A DNA stretch of 64,000 nucleotides, taken from NCBI RefSeq assembly GCF_005144745.1, contig NZ_SWKK01000008.1, forward strand, positions 1-64,000. Direction: 5' to 3'. The first letter of the stretch is position 1. Each line of letters begins with the position of its first letter. This DNA is from Flavobacterium sp. ASW18X. GTDB taxonomy: Bacteria > Bacteroidota > Bacteroidia > Flavobacteriales > Flavobacteriaceae. This document shows positions 63,985 to 64,000 of the stretch, in pieces. The translations under genes were made by a program, and so were the position numbers. The notes below the pieces were generated by a model. That model did no database searches. It was not told the DNA's origin and was given only the letters and a program-made list of their open reading frames with translations.

Positions 63985-64000
63985 AGTTTAGTTAATTCCT

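Noticed and set aside
1-64000. tRNA, rRNA, CRISPR array, insertion sequence or prophage
   Set aside because: Intergenic gaps were read on both strands. No T-loop pattern, regular repeat-spacer array, transposase, integrase or phage gene was found.

Overview
The window reads as a chromosomal segment of a marine-type Flavobacteriaceae bacterium (Bacteroidota). The evidence is the TAnnTTTG promoter boxes, several Cys lipoproteins, a subtilisin with a type IX secretion (T9SS) C-terminal domain, a cytochrome-b type SdhCAB, O2-dependent HemF, many families typical of Bacteroidota (DUF3078, DUF2480, DUF1460, DUF3050) and an AT-rich base composition. I cannot fix the genus from sequence alone. No tRNA, rRNA, CRISPR array, insertion sequence or prophage was found.

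Layout. 1-2.6 kb: a compact minus-strand block (gamma-glutamylcyclotransferase-like protein, CPVC thioredoxin-like protein, lipoprotein, DUF2024 protein, MarR regulator). It looks imported: it is bounded by an integron attC-like site at 77-203 and by a matching 9-mer at 2586-2594. Three promoters inside it share a TTAGGAnTCCTAA-type palindrome, probably the MarR operator. 2.7-10.4 kb: HAD phosphatase, FAD amine-oxidase-like protein, a DUF2237 gene broken by one in-frame TGA, an SPFH plus zinc-ribbon pair (YdjI/YdjG-like), a membrane acyltransferase and two small secreted or lipid-anchored charged proteins. 10.4-14.2 kb: lactonase-like lipoprotein, a 7-TM AraC regulator, a PQQ sugar dehydrogenase-like lipoprotein and an NTF2-like protein.

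14.2-27.7 kb is dominated by heme synthesis. A minus operon hemH-DUF3050-MATE is followed by MscS, DUF1460, ThuA and an AraC regulator. The AraC gene is divergent from hemA-hemC-hemD-hemE-(DUF6973-like)-hemF-hemB, which covers glutamyl-tRNA to coproporphyrinogen oxidation except hemL and the protoporphyrinogen oxidase step. 27.7-36.8 kb: DinB, WYL regulator, CNNM/CBS transporter, O6-alkylguanine repair, DEDDy exonuclease, T9SS subtilisin, EEP phosphatase, HflX. 37-46 kb: the SUF iron-sulfur locus (A-type carrier, sufB, sufC, sufD, sufS, then an M43 metalloprotease lipoprotein, a small protein, sufE, sufT-like, DUF2480, DUF3078), which would supply clusters for SdhB downstream.

46.3-56.6 kb: ThiL, small Cys/His protein, BrnQ, aminopeptidase P, a BNR/sortilin-like exported protein with DUF2721 and cupin genes, and a RimK-ligase/desuccinylase pair. 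56.9-64 kb: sdhCAB, a short independent transcript (perfect promoter, 37-codon ORF, terminator), a soluble hybrid histidine kinase, and the two subunits of a 3-oxoacid CoA-transferase.

The most interesting items are the cassette-like redox block with its operators, the 37-codon transcript, a recurrent tandem CGAYAAAA motif upstream of three unrelated operons, and the interrupted DUF2237 gene.
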